DNA of 64,000 nucleotides from positions 10,778 to 74,777 of the forward strand of contig JASBYJ010000010.1 in NCBI GenBank assembly GCA_029984035.1, read 5' to 3'. Shown here piece after piece: positions 17,588-27,533 of the stretch. How positions within the stretch are numbered: position 1 is the first letter of the stretch; each line of letters opens with the position of its first letter. The translations under genes and the position numbers were made by a program. Origin of the DNA: Conchiformibius sp. (GTDB taxonomy: Bacteria; Pseudomonadota; Gammaproteobacteria; Burkholderiales; Neisseriaceae). The notes under the pieces were generated by a model. It saw nothing but the letters and a program-made list of their open reading frames with translations, did no database searches and had not been told where the DNA came from.

Positions 17588-18199
17588 ATGAAATTACAAC
17601 AGTTAGTTGAAGAAAAAGTCGGTTTTCTGATTGTGTTTACCGTGATACTTATCAGCTTTGGTTTGCTGGTGCAAATCGTTCCGCTGTTCTTCACGAAAGA
17701 AGTTATCACACCGACTGAGGGTGTTAAACCCTATACCGCATTGCAAGTGGCAGGTCGCGATATTTATATCCGCGAAGGTTGCTACAACTGCCACTCGCAA
17801 ATGATTCGTCCGTTCCGTGCGGAAACCGAGCGTTATGGTCACTACTCCGTAGCAGGAGAATCCGTATTTGACCATCCCTTCCAATGGGGTTCTAAACGTA
17901 CCGGTCCTGATTTGGCCCGCGTTGGCGGCCGCTATTCTGACGAATGGCATCGCATCCACCTGATCAATCCGCGCGAAGTCGTACCCGAGTCCAATATGCC
18001 CGCATTCCCTTGGTTGGCACGTAAAGTGGTTAATCCTGATGTTGTGGTGCGTAATATGAAGGCCTTGAAAACTGTGGGTGTTCCTTATTCCGATGAAGAT
18101 TTTGCCAAAGCTCCCGCCGAGTTGGAAAACAAAACTGAACTGGATGCGGTTATCGCCTATCTGCAAGGTTTGGGTCTGGCATTGAAAAACACAAGGTAA
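17588..18199 (+). CDS. ccoO: cbb3-type cytochrome c oxidase subunit II (mono-haem)
   Basis: Membrane-anchored c-type cytochrome of 203 aa that passes electrons to CcoN. An N-terminal anchor helix (about 16-37) is followed by a single haem-binding motif CYNCH in REGCYNCHSQMIRPF. Met in the ESNMPAFPWL segment is the likely axial ligand. It is separated from ccoQ by six bases. Confidence 0.97.
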   Translation: MKLQQLVEEKVGFLIVFTVILISFGLLVQIVPLFFTKEVITPTEGVKPYTALQVAGRDIYIREGCYNCHSQMIRPFRAETERYGHYSVAGESVFDHPFQWGSKRTGPDLARVGGRYSDEWHRIHLINPREVVPESNMPAFPWLARKVVNPDVVVRNMKALKTVGVPYSDEDFAKAPAELENKTELDAVIAYLQGLGLALKNTR

Positions 18200-18205
18200 G
18201 AAATC

Positions 18206-18391
18206 ATGGATTTGACTTGGGCACGCAGCTTGTTCACCGTATGCGTATTTATCAGCTTTGTACTTGTTTTGGTTATTGTATTTAGCCGTAAAAACAGCGA
18301 CAACTACCAAGATGCCGCAAAAAGCATTATGGAAGACGAAGATGTTCCGGCAGGCGGTGCCCAATCAAACCATGAGAACGGAGTTCAATAA
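18206..18391 (+). CDS. ccoQ: cbb3 oxidase small subunit CcoQ
   Basis: A 61-aa single-span protein (hydrophobic residues ~8-26) between ccoO and ccoP, fitting CcoQ, which stabilises the oxidase. Its stop codon overlaps the start of ccoP by one base (TAATG), implying coupled translation. Confidence 0.88.
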   Translation: MDLTWARSLFTVCVFISFVLVLVIVFSRKNSDNYQDAAKSIMEDEDVPAGGAQSNHENGVQ

Positions 18392-19290
18392 TGGAATCAC
18401 AATTCACCTCTCCTTTTTGGAGTTACTACATCATTGCCATCGTCGTATTCTGTTTTGTATTTGTTTTGTATTTGCTGATTTCGCAAAACAAAATGAAAAC
18501 TTCCAAAGACGAGACCATGGGCCACTCCTGGGACGGCATTGAGGAATATAACAATCCGCTGCCAAAATGGTGGTTTTGGATGTTTATGGCTACTGTTCTG
18601 TTCAGTATCGGTTACTTGGTGGCTTATCCCGGTTTGGGCGACTACAAAGGCGCGTTAAACTGGACTCAAGAGAGCCAATACCAAGCCGAAGTGGCTAAAG
18701 CAGAAGCAGGTTACAAACAGCTATATGCCAAATTTACCGGCCAAAGTATTGAGGCGACAGCCAAAGACCCTGAAGCTATGGTTATCGGTCAAAACCTGTT
18801 CAATACCTACTGTATCCAATGCCACGGTTCTGACGCTCAAGGTGCGCGCGGTTTTCCCGATTTGACCGACAACGATTGGTTGCACGGCGGCACACCTGAT
18901 AAAATCCGCGAATCCATTGCTAAAGGCCGTTTCGGTATTATGGCGGCTTGGGGTCCGATTTTGGGCGAAGAAGGTGTGAAAGACGCGGCACATTATGTGA
19001 TGTCTTTGTCCGGTATGGAGCATAATACTGACAGAGCGGTTCGCGGCCGCGATATCTTCGCTGCAAACTGCGTATCCTGCCACGGCGCTGATGCCAAAGG
19101 TATTACCGGTATGGCACCCAACCTGACAGATGACGTTTGGTTGTGGGGCGGCAGAGAAAAAGACATCATCGAAACCATTACATTGGGTCGCAATAACCAA
19201 ATGCCGGCTTGGGAAGGTTTCTTGAATGATGACAAGCTGCATATGCTGACTGCCTACGTTTGGGGTAAATCTCACGGCAATAAGCAGTAA
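18391..19290 (+). CDS. ccoP: cbb3-type cytochrome c oxidase subunit III (di-haem)
   Basis: A 299-aa di-haem c-type cytochrome that receives electrons from soluble or bound cytochromes. Two membrane segments near the N-terminus are followed by two CxxCH sites, NTYCIQCHGSDAQG and AANCVSCHGADAKG. There is no third haem domain of the sort known in gonococcal CcoP. The operon ends with a hairpin at 19317-19353. Confidence 0.97.
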   Translation: MESQFTSPFWSYYIIAIVVFCFVFVLYLLISQNKMKTSKDETMGHSWDGIEEYNNPLPKWWFWMFMATVLFSIGYLVAYPGLGDYKGALNWTQESQYQAEVAKAEAGYKQLYAKFTGQSIEATAKDPEAMVIGQNLFNTYCIQCHGSDAQGARGFPDLTDNDWLHGGTPDKIRESIAKGRFGIMAAWGPILGEEGVKDAAHYVMSLSGMEHNTDRAVRGRDIFAANCVSCHGADAKGITGMAPNLTDDVWLWGGREKDIIETITLGRNNQMPAWEGFLNDDKLHMLTAYVWGKSHGNKQ

Positions 19291-19316
19291 GATACTTCTT
19301 CTGACTAGTCAGGCTT

Positions 19317-19353
19317 TGGAAACGGGTTTTCTACGCAGGAAACCCGTTTTTTA
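19317..19353 (+). terminator. Intrinsic terminator of ccoNOQP
   Basis: GGAAACGGGTTTTC and GGAAACCCGTTTTTT form a stem around a short loop, followed by a T-run, 27 bases after the ccoP stop. An uptake-sequence pair (19373-19404) follows and may be a second barrier. Confidence 0.8.
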
Positions 19354-19456
19354 TCATATTTAATGTTGTTAGAAAGCTGCCTGAAAGGTTTTCAGGCAGC
19401 CTTTATTCAAACTGTTATAATTGTGCGTTACTTTTTCTTCAATAGATTGAATGATG

Positions 19457-22105
19457 ATGCAAGAACACTACCAACCTTCCCAAATCGAACCGGAAGCCCA
19501 GAAAAAATGGGCGGAACAACAAGCATTCAATGTAGGCGAAAATACTGACAAACCGAAATTTTATTGTTTGTCCATGTTCCCCTATCCGAGCGGTAAACTG
19601 CATATGGGGCATGTCCGCAATTACACCATCGGTGATGTGCGCAGCCGTTTCAAGCAATTGCAGGGCTATAACGTGTTGCAGCCGATGGGTTGGGATGCGT
19701 TTGGTATGCCTGCCGAAAATGCTGCGATGAATCACAATGTCGCACCTGCCAAGTGGACTTACCAAAATATCGATTACATGAAAAACCAGTTGAAAAGGCT
19801 GGGTTTTGCATTGGATTGGTCGCGCGAACTGGCAACCTGTCGTCCCGAGTATTACCGCTGGGAACAGTTGTTGTTTACCAAGCTGTTTAAAAAAGGTGTG
19901 ATTTACCGCAAATTGGGTACGGTAAACTGGGATCCTGTCGATCAGACGGTATTGGCTAACGAGCAGGTGATAGACGGGCGCGGTTGGCGCAGCGGTGCGT
20001 TGATAGAAAAACGCGAAATTCCGATGTATTACTTCCGCATCACCGATTACGCCGAGCAACTGTTGGCGGATTTGGAGGATTTGGATTGGCCCGAACAAGT
20101 CAAAACCATGCAGCGCAACTGGATAGGCAAATCGCGCGGCATGACCGTACGTTTTGCTGTGGCCGACGGCAGCAAGGGCGGTTTGACCGGCAAAGATGCC
20201 GAATATCTGCAAGTCTATACCACGCGCCCTGACACGCTTTGGGGTGCCAGTTATGTTGCCGTGGCGGCAGAACATCCGCTGGCAACGGCAGCGGCGGCCA
20301 ATTCTCCCGAATTGCAGGCGTTTATCGCCGAATGCAAATCGGGTTCTGTTGCCGAAGCCGATATGGCTACTATGGAGAAAAAAGGTTTGCCGACAGGCCG
20401 TTATGTGATTAATCCTTTAAACGGCGATAAATTGGAAGTCTGGATTGCCAATTATGTGTTGTGGGGCTATGGCGATGGTGCGGTCATGGCAGTGCCCGCG
20501 CATGACGAGCGTGATTTTGAGTTTGCTGCAAAATACCGCCTGCCGGTTAGACAGGTTATCCAAACCGGCCGCAGCGGAGAGCCTGAGTTTGATGCCGCCG
20601 TTTGGCATGCTTGGTATGCCGATAAGGACGAAACCGTTTTAATCAACAGCGGTGAATTTGACGGCTTGGATTTTCAGGCAGCCTTTGATGCGGTTGCCGC
20701 CAAACTGCAAAGTCTCGGTATGGGCGAACCGAAAGTGCAATACCGTTTGCGCGATTGGGGAATTTCCCGCCAGCGTTACTGGGGCTGCCCGATTCCGATT
20801 ATCCACTGCGAAACCTGCGGCGATGTGCCCGTGCCGGAAAAAGATTTGCCCGTTGTGCTGCCTGAAAACGTTGTGCCCGACGGTACGGGTTCCCCGTTGG
20901 CGAAAATGCCGGAATTTTATGAAACCGTTTGTCCTTGTTGCAGCCGGCCCGCTCGCCGCGAAACCGATACCATGGATACCTTTATGGAATCGAGCTGGTA
21001 TCAGTTCCGTTATATGTCGCCGCACGAGCAAAACGGCATGGTCGATAGACAGGCAGCCGAATATTGGCAGCAAATCGACCAATACATCGGCGGTATCGAA
21101 CACGCGATATTGCACCTGCTTTATGCCCGCTATTTCACCAAACTGATGAATGATGAAGGCATTGTGCCCGTTCGCGAACCTTTCAGGCAGCTGCTCACGC
21201 AAGGCATGGTGTTGCAGGCAACGTATTACCGCGAACGTGAAGATGATAAAGATAAAAAAGACTGGTTCAACCCTGCCGATGTAACAGTGCAAACCGATGA
21301 CAAAGGCCGTCCTGTTGCCGCCGTTTTGAATGCCGATGGCCGGCCTGTTGTTATCGGCGGTGTCGAAAAAATGTCCAAATCCAAAAACAACGGCGTGGAT
21401 CCGCAGCAAATCATTGATGCCTACGGTGCCGATACCGCCCGTTTGTTCATGATGTTCGCCTCGCCGCCCGAGCAGACTTTGGAATGGTCGGATGCCGGTA
21501 TAGAAGGCGCCCACCGTTTTCTGCGCCGTTTGTGGCGCACCGTGTACGAATTCGTACAAAAAGGCGGAGCCGACTGTGCGGCGTTTGAAGGGAACCATAA
21601 CAGCCTTTCAGGCAGCCTGAAAGATTTGCGTTTCAAACTGCACGGCACGATTAATAAAGTAACCGATGATTACGACCGCCGCCAGCAGTTCAATACCGTA
21701 GTTGCCGCCGTGATGGAGCTGTTGAATCTGTACGACAAAACCGATACGGAGCAAGAACACGGACAAGCTGTGGCTCGGGAAGTGTTGGAAGCCGTATTGA
21801 TGATGCTTTCGCCGATTGTGCCGCACATTTGCGAAACTCTTTGGGGGGAATTGCACGCCGGGCGTCCGTTGTGGCAAGAAAGTTGGCTGAAAGCCGATGC
21901 AGCTGCATTGGTGCAAACCGAAATCGAAATGATGGTGCAGGTGAACGGCAAATTGCGCGACAAAATCACCGTTGCCGTTGACGCCGACAACGCCGCTTGC
22001 GAAGCCGCCGCTCTGGCAACCGCAGGTGCGGTCAAATTCATGGAAGGCAAAACGCCGAAGAAAGTGATTGTCGTACCCAAGCGGCTGGTGAATATTGTGG
22101 TGTGA
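19457..22105 (+). CDS. leuS: Leucine-tRNA ligase
   Basis: Class I aminoacyl-tRNA synthetase charging tRNA-Leu. It is about 882 aa, with the HIGH-type signature PSGKLHMGHVRNYTIGD, the CP1 editing domain (TTRPDTLWGASYVAVAAEHP) and KMSKS in VEKMSKSKNNGVDP. Three consecutive ATG codons begin at 19451; I chose the third (MQEHYQP), which matches the usual neisserial N-terminus. A uptake sequence lies inside the coding region near 21607, read as SGSLK. Confidence 0.97.
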   Translation: MQEHYQPSQIEPEAQKKWAEQQAFNVGENTDKPKFYCLSMFPYPSGKLHMGHVRNYTIGDVRSRFKQLQGYNVLQPMGWDAFGMPAENAAMNHNVAPAKWTYQNIDYMKNQLKRLGFALDWSRELATCRPEYYRWEQLLFTKLFKKGVIYRKLGTVNWDPVDQTVLANEQVIDGRGWRSGALIEKREIPMYYFRITDYAEQLLADLEDLDWPEQVKTMQRNWIGKSRGMTVRFAVADGSKGGLTGKDAEYLQVYTTRPDTLWGASYVAVAAEHPLATAAAANSPELQAFIAECKSGSVAEADMATMEKKGLPTGRYVINPLNGDKLEVWIANYVLWGYGDGAVMAVPAHDERDFEFAAKYRLPVRQVIQTGRSGEPEFDAAVWHAWYADKDETVLINSGEFDGLDFQAAFDAVAAKLQSLGMGEPKVQYRLRDWGISRQRYWGCPIPIIHCETCGDVPVPEKDLPVVLPENVVPDGTGSPLAKMPEFYETVCPCCSRPARRETDTMDTFMESSWYQFRYMSPHEQNGMVDRQAAEYWQQIDQYIGGIEHAILHLLYARYFTKLMNDEGIVPVREPFRQLLTQGMVLQATYYREREDDKDKKDWFNPADVTVQTDDKGRPVAAVLNADGRPVVIGGVEKMSKSKNNGVDPQQIIDAYGADTARLFMMFASPPEQTLEWSDAGIEGAHRFLRRLWRTVYEFVQKGGADCAAFEGNHNSLSGSLKDLRFKLHGTINKVTDDYDRRQQFNTVVAAVMELLNLYDKTDTEQEHGQAVAREVLEAVLMMLSPIVPHICETLWGELHAGRPLWQESWLKADAAALVQTEIEMMVQVNGKLRDKITVAVDADNAACEAAALATAGAVKFMEGKTPKKVIVVPKRLVNIVV

Positions 22106-22119
22106 TATTTGGGTAAATC

Positions 22120-22162
22120 AAAGGCTGCCTGAAAGGTTTGGAATACTTTCAGGCAGCCTTTG
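22120..22162. terminator. Uptake-sequence hairpin after leuS
   Basis: AAAGGCTGCCTGAAAG (22120-22135) pairs with CTTTCAGGCAGCCTTTG (22147-22162). A 16-bp stem, 14 bases past the stop. Confidence 0.75.
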
Positions 22163-22293
22163 AATTGATGTTGTGCTAATGGGATAGCGGTAAAAATACC
22201 AAGAAATCATTCCCATTTTGACTCAATTTCATCCCAAATAATTGAGGCAGCCTAAGTCAGATATCTAATCGAAAGAGCAATGATTGGCTCCTA

Positions 22294-22944
22294 TTAAAAA
22301 TTATGCTTTGGATATAGCAGACTATTCATGAAGTTAAATCCATACGGCCCTTTGGAGGTCGCATTATTGCTTTCTAAATAAATAGTTGCGTATCTACCAT
22401 GCCAAGCATAAACATGGTATGCCTTATAATCACCGTAATCTTTATCCTTTATCCATGCAGCGCCTATCGCTGTCCAAGGGCTGTAAAAACTTTCCGGTTC
22501 GGGTAAACTCTGAGGAAATGATGAAGCAGGTACAAACAACGGACGAGTTACCATATCTTTATGAATAATATGAAAATTTTGTCCGCCATATTTTTCTGAT
22601 ATTACGATTTTTATTTGTTGTCCAAGATTAGAATAAGCTTCTAGATAATTTGATTGATTTTCTTCCCTTTCCCATATTTTTTTAGATGATTGGCGAAAAT
22701 CTAGTACAGGTATCTTCCAAATACGCTGCAATGCATCTGTGCTAATTTTAAAAAGGCAATCGGTATCTTTGTTTTGATAGAATTGATATAAAAGATCCTC
22801 TGTCCGCTTAGGTTCTTTGAGTTGCAGGCAGTTTTCGGGAATTAATAAAGATGAATCTGCTTTTAATAATGAAGGAAACAGACATAGAGCTATAAAAATC
22901 AATTTAGATAATTTGGGGCGATATGAATTTTCGCAATAGGACAT
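22294..22944 (-). CDS. Exported protein of unknown function
   Basis: A 216-aa protein with a probable Sec signal (hydrophobic IFIALCLFPSLL before KADSS, about residues 12-30). The mature part has no motif I know. The start at 22944 follows GAGGATAA; the frame is open 17 codons further up. Base composition is noticeably AT-rich compared with the flanking core genes, as for the next two genes, suggesting separate ancestry. Confidence 0.65.
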   Translation of the reverse strand: MSYCENSYRPKLSKLIFIALCLFPSLLKADSSLLIPENCLQLKEPKRTEDLLYQFYQNKDTDCLFKISTDALQRIWKIPVLDFRQSSKKIWEREENQSNYLEAYSNLGQQIKIVISEKYGGQNFHIIHKDMVTRPLFVPASSFPQSLPEPESFYSPWTAIGAAWIKDKDYGDYKAYHVYAWHGRYATIYLESNNATSKGPYGFNFMNSLLYPKHNF

Positions 22945-23146
22945 GATATTTATCCTCGTAAGATTTTCAACATAAATAATGAAATATTTATGCATCCAAT
23001 ACCAAGTATATTAAATAACAAAGAGAAGAAAAAAATTACTTTTTGATATGCCTAAAACCATATTTATTAACATTAAAGACAAATTCTTTATCTGACTTTG
23101 ACAATTTGTAAGACATCATGATCATCGCCTTTAAAATCTAAAAAAA

Positions 23147-24151
23147 TTAACGGTATTGCCGCATCCATTCCGACAATTTCTCGGCTCTTAAACAAGCATC
23201 CCGATATTTGCCAAAATGCTTGCGGATGGTTTTGTATTCGACAAAATGAATATTGTCCAAATGATTTTCAGGAATGTCCAACCCCCTTTCTATATCGAAA
23301 ATCATAAATAAAAAAGCATGTTCAGGACCAAACCACACCAAAAAACGCCCCCGTCTGTCGAGTCGCCACACTTTTGTAACGGATCCAAGAATATCTGCCG
23401 GCACTATCTTTTTTTTCCAACCTTTGGTACAGCAGATAGCGCTTGGGCTGGTAATCACAATGCTTTTGGCTGATGCATAATCAGGATCGTATGATGAATT
23501 GGAGAAAGCAAACATACCGAGCCGCAACGGCCGGTTGGATTCTTCTCTGTATGTCGTATCCTGCATAACCAGCCCGTGGGGTGTTTCATCTTCCTCAGGA
23601 GTGCCTAAAGCATAGGCATTGACATCATATATACTGGTATATCGGCAATCCGCGGCATTTTTGCAATACGGAAGATATTTTCTTGTCGGCGAACCCATGA
23701 CGGCACTATTGCGGTGGCTAAAATCATTCATGACCACCGAATTTTTCAAAATGGCATTCGCTATCCGGTAAGACCATCCGTTCTTATCGGTTTTAAGGAA
23801 GGTATTTTCTCCCTGTTCGGCAATCGTGCCGTTTTCGAGATTGATGAGCACATAATGGTCTTCATTGAAGTTGAGTGCATAATAGGTATTGTCTTGGATG
23901 ATGACTTCAGTGTAGTAATGCTGGGGGAGCTTATCCAATTCGGGGAAATAAACAGCCTTGATTTTTTGATTGTTGAAGGAAATTTCTTTCCGTTCAATAA
24001 TGTCATCATCACTTAATTTGGCAGGGGCTTGGGTATCGATTGCGGATGACGGGACGGAGAGGTTTTGCCCGCTCGGCAGCTTGGCGGGGGAAATAGGTTC
24101 GGAGCAGTATGACAATGAACTTAAAAAAGCGATAAGCAATATATTTTTCAT
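23147..24151 (-). CDS. Exported protein of unknown function, 334 aa
   Basis: Begins with a short hydrophobic leader ending SSLSYCSEP. The cysteine resembles a lipobox, but Tyr before Cys is atypical, so lipidation is uncertain. The body alternates short beta-like stretches with turns and carries cysteines at CKNAADC and SAICCTKG. No recognised domain. The start has GGGGAA about six bases ahead. It is separated from the 115-aa lipoprotein gene by 47 bases on the same strand, so the two may be cotranscribed. Confidence 0.65.
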   Translation of the reverse strand: MKNILLIAFLSSLSYCSEPISPAKLPSGQNLSVPSSAIDTQAPAKLSDDDIIERKEISFNNQKIKAVYFPELDKLPQHYYTEVIIQDNTYYALNFNEDHYVLINLENGTIAEQGENTFLKTDKNGWSYRIANAILKNSVVMNDFSHRNSAVMGSPTRKYLPYCKNAADCRYTSIYDVNAYALGTPEEDETPHGLVMQDTTYREESNRPLRLGMFAFSNSSYDPDYASAKSIVITSPSAICCTKGWKKKIVPADILGSVTKVWRLDRRGRFLVWFGPEHAFLFMIFDIERGLDIPENHLDNIHFVEYKTIRKHFGKYRDACLRAEKLSEWMRQYR

Positions 24152-24198
24152 TTCCGTTCCCCGTATATGCTGTGTGTCATCACAATTCTCCTAAAAGC

Positions 24199-24546
24199 TT
24201 ATTTAAAAATAAATTCAATAGCCGGTTCGGGTTTAAAAAACATTTCTACATATTCCTCTTGACTCTGTTTAAAGAATTCTACATGAACAGTGATATGATA
24301 TTTTTTATGAAGCAAATAAGCCTGTTGGCTTACAAATGGAATAGAATTTTCACAAAATGAAAAAATAGAAATGCTTATTCCTTCCGAATTTTGACTGAAC
24401 CAAATTTTTTCACAATCTGTTTTTTGATAAATATGCTTGTATCCTTTAGCAAACTCCAAACCTACATGATGATAGGTTCTATCTTCACAACCGGTTAATA
24501 ATATTAGTGAAATAAATAAAAAATACGGTAATATTTTGAATTCCAT
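24199..24546 (-). CDS. Small lipoprotein, unknown function
   Basis: A 115-aa protein with a good lipobox, LLTGC with Cys20, so it should be a lipid-anchored envelope protein. Two further cysteines (DCEKIW and FSFCENS) could form a disulphide. The start follows GGAG. It lies directly downstream of a decayed coding region that could have been a secreted effector, but an immunity role is only a guess. Confidence 0.68.
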   Translation of the reverse strand: MEFKILPYFLFISLILLTGCEDRTYHHVGLEFAKGYKHIYQKTDCEKIWFSQNSEGISISIFSFCENSIPFVSQQAYLLHKKYHITVHVEFFKQSQEEYVEMFFKPEPAIEFIFK

Positions 24547-24639
24547 AAAATACTCCTAAATCAGGGGGCGGCTGGCGTAACCTGTATGCTTGCAGCCACG
24601 CGTTCTTTATTTCATCACCGATTCTATTTCTGACTTTCA

Positions 24640-24930
24640 GCCGGCGTAGTAGCCGTAAGCAGCGTTGGTGTGTGGCTGTTGCAAGTACGGCTCAATACTA
24701 TATTCACAATTCCATTGTAAATTTTCACCTGTACTGTTTTTATAGAGTCCAAGAAGGTATTTACCCAATTCACGCCCAGTCATGCTACCAATAGTAGCGC
24801 CAGCCGCACCTGTTGCTATGCTTGCAAATCCGCCGCCAGCTCAGCCTTCAGCCAGTTCTCCAACTTAAGCCTGCCCAGATGGGATACAGGCAACTCAGGC
24901 TGCCGTTAGCGAAAGAGTTGTAAACTTATT
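24640..24930 (-). pseudogene. Two decayed coding tails of unknown proteins
   Basis: Minus-strand reading shows a C-terminal-like tail HLGRLKLENWLKAELAADL in one frame that stops near 24816. A second frame then starts without any start codon: a glycine/alanine-rich stretch GGGFASIATGAAGATIGSM, then ELGKYLLGLYKN, ending in a clean TGA near 24640. Such Gly-rich segments occur in secreted polymorphic toxins, but the family cannot be fixed. The rest of 24547-25137 holds nothing I can support. Confidence 0.4.
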
Positions 24931-25137
24931 TATAGACAATCCTGCTCCACATATATGCGGGAAGGCTTCCATCAATACTTAAGATTTAAATCGGATAATC
25001 ATATTTATGAAATTTATCATTTCATGGAAATGTAGTTCTGCGTAATTGTTTTTTCAACCATGTTTGTTTCCGGTTAAACGCAAGATGCTTTCAGGCAGCC
25101 TGAAAGCCTATCTCGCATCTTCAAGCTACCCTGAAAT

Positions 25138-26160
25138 TTATCCAAACACTATCAAGGCAAGCGCATTTACTGCATAACCGCCCAACAATAGAAATGCCGC
25201 CAACACTGCGGCGAGCATCAGCGGTTTGATGCCTGCCTGCCGCACTGCGGCGGCTTGGGTACGCAAGCCTAATGCCGCCATGGCCATAGCGAGCAGAAAA
25301 GTGTCCAACTCTATTAAAGTGTTTACCCATGTTTGCGGCAGCAGTGCCAACGAATTGAAACCGGCAACGGTGATAAAACCGAACACGAACCATGGTATGA
25401 CGATTTTGCCTGTATTGCCGTGTGTGTCGGGGCGGCGGCGTGTCAGCCATGCGCCCAGAAGCAGGAGAAAGGGTGCCAGCAGCATGACGCGCAACATTTT
25501 TTCAATCACGGCGGTAGCGGCGGCGGTATCGCTCACGGCGTTGCCTGCCACCACTACTTGCGCCACCTCATGTACGGTCGAGCCGACATACAGCCCGTAG
25601 CCATATTCATCCAAACCCAGAATCGGATAAAGCAGCGGATAAAGAAACATTGCCAGCGTGCCGAATACCACTACCGTGGCAACGGCTACGGCGGTTTTGT
25701 GCGTATCGCCTTTGACTACCGGCTCTGCCCCCATTACCGCCGCTGCTCCGCATATCGATGCGCCTGCGCCGATAAGCAGGGCGGTGTCTTCATCCATGTG
25801 CAGCCGTTTGCCCGCCCACAGGGCGAGCGCGAATGTAGCGGCTATCATGATGACGTCAATCAATAATCCCAGCAGTCCGACCTGCATCATTTGGGTTAAG
25901 GTGATGCGGAAGCCGTATAGTATGATGCCGATACGCAGCAGCCGGGAACGGGAAAAATCGACACCTGCGTCCGTTCGGGCGGCCATGCTGGGGAAGACGG
26001 TATTGCCCAGAATGATGCCGCACACAATCGCCAATGTGAGTGCGCCGATGCCCCAGTTGTGCAGTTGCGGCAGTTGCGAGAGCATCATGCAGGCAGTTGC
26101 TAAAGCAGCGGAAAGCAATAAACCCGATATCATGCGGGAGGGGTGGGATAGGGTTGTCAT
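25138..26160 (-). CDS. YeiH-family (UPF0324) putative sulfate exporter
   Basis: A 340-aa inner-membrane protein with about ten hydrophobic segments. Family marks are LTLAIVCGIILGN, LRIGIILYGFRIT, GAGASICGAAAVMGAEPV and STVHEVAQVVVAG. YeiH proteins are annotated as putative sulfate exporters on weak experimental grounds. No LysR-type regulator, often its neighbour in other bacteria, lies beside it here. Confidence 0.9.
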   Translation of the reverse strand: MTTLSHPSRMISGLLLSAALATACMMLSQLPQLHNWGIGALTLAIVCGIILGNTVFPSMAARTDAGVDFSRSRLLRIGIILYGFRITLTQMMQVGLLGLLIDVIMIAATFALALWAGKRLHMDEDTALLIGAGASICGAAAVMGAEPVVKGDTHKTAVAVATVVVFGTLAMFLYPLLYPILGLDEYGYGLYVGSTVHEVAQVVVAGNAVSDTAAATAVIEKMLRVMLLAPFLLLLGAWLTRRRPDTHGNTGKIVIPWFVFGFITVAGFNSLALLPQTWVNTLIELDTFLLAMAMAALGLRTQAAAVRQAGIKPLMLAAVLAAFLLLGGYAVNALALIVFG

Positions 26161-26277
26161 GGTATTTGTCCTATTGTTGGAGATGGGGATTACCCATTCA
26201 AAAGCGTATGGCGGCTTGCCGGCGGGGATGCATCGTGTTACTTGCGGTTTGCGGCCATATCACGGTTTGAATCCTGT

Positions 26278-27342
26278 TTAATCCGAATGGGGAAGGTTTG
26301 GGTTTTCAGGCAGCCTTTTGCGTATGGCTGCTATTTGAAAGTCTGCCGAAGCCGTCAATGCGGTACTGATGTTTTCGTAGAGAAGGACGGTTTTGACGGC
26401 GGCATCTTTGCCGCCTTCCAAACAGAAAGTGTCGAAAATAGTGTCGCCGCTTTGCTGTCGCAGGGTGAAACGCAGTCCGTAGCGGAAATTCAAGATTTTT
26501 ATCGGGCGGATGTGTTTGATTTCCTGCCATGTCGCATAACGGCGGCTTTTGCGTTTGAGTAGGGAAAAAGAGGGGTCGATACGGATACCTTTCGTGTTCA
26601 ATTGGATAACGGGTTGGCGGTGAAACAGTGCCGAAAAGCACTCTGCCGTCCATATCAAGCTAACGATGCCGAGAATGAAGGCAGCGGCACACGTCGGCAA
26701 TGATACGGCACCGTTCGGTGCGGCCAACCCCCGGTATGCGGATACGGTGGAAAATACCGACAGGCCGAAGGATAGCAATCCGTATGTCAGCGTACGCAAC
26801 AGGCTGTAACGGAAGGATATGTTTTTTTCGGGATAACGCGGTTGCGCCCGCGATTGGATGAATCCTACCGTCAGCCATGAGAATACATATGATGTGTCTG
26901 CCAGTAATTCGGTTTCCAGAATCAGCGGCGGTTGCGTTTTGCCGCGATACATACAATACGCGTGGCGGGAAATCAGCGATATGCCGTTGATTTCCTCCCA
27001 TGCGGCTTGCCATTGCCGCGCGTTGGGGTGCGAAGCGGCGGGGGCGTTTACATAAATACCGTGTTTGTCTGCGGACACGACTGGCTCTTTTACGGATAAA
27101 GCCCGTATGGTGCGGTGTATATTTTTAGCGCCGAAAAATATCGATATTGCACCAATGCATAACAGCGGCACGCTGAACAAGGCAAAAATTTTGTTCGGTT
27201 CCCTGCCGAGCATATAGGCAATCGGGATGAGGGCAAGCCCCGACAGAATGAAAAGCGTTCGGACAAATAGCGATTTCAACACGCGGCTCGGGCTGTAGGG
27301 TATCGATATGGGCGCGTTATGTGGCGGTTTCAGATTATCCAT
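26278..27342 (-). CDS. Membrane protein with two repeated TM-plus-PH-like modules
   Basis: A 354-aa protein built as a tandem duplication. Each half has a pair of hydrophobic segments (about 25-75 and 185-245) followed by a beta-rich soluble part. The two soluble parts align at KHGIYVNAP...WQAAWEEINGI and TKGIRIDPS...YATWQEIKHIR. That layout resembles bacterial PH-like (YcxB-type) membrane proteins. Function unknown. The gene is alone, with uptake sequences on both sides. Confidence 0.65.
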   Translation of the reverse strand: MDNLKPPHNAPISIPYSPSRVLKSLFVRTLFILSGLALIPIAYMLGREPNKIFALFSVPLLCIGAISIFFGAKNIHRTIRALSVKEPVVSADKHGIYVNAPAASHPNARQWQAAWEEINGISLISRHAYCMYRGKTQPPLILETELLADTSYVFSWLTVGFIQSRAQPRYPEKNISFRYSLLRTLTYGLLSFGLSVFSTVSAYRGLAAPNGAVSLPTCAAAFILGIVSLIWTAECFSALFHRQPVIQLNTKGIRIDPSFSLLKRKSRRYATWQEIKHIRPIKILNFRYGLRFTLRQQSGDTIFDTFCLEGGKDAAVKTVLLYENISTALTASADFQIAAIRKRLPENPNLPHSD

Positions 27343-27533
27343 ACTGAATCTTTCGAGTGTTGTGCGGCGGTAATCTGCGGCGTATGGGATTTGAAGCGGT
27401 ATGGTTCGGGTTCGGCGGCAGTTCGGGCTGCCTGAAAGGTATGTACGTGCGGCAATGTGTTTAAAGTTCGAGCGGTTTTTTGATTTGGCCCGCCCGATGG
27501 CATTCGGTTGGCGGCCATTTCGTCAGACGGTTG

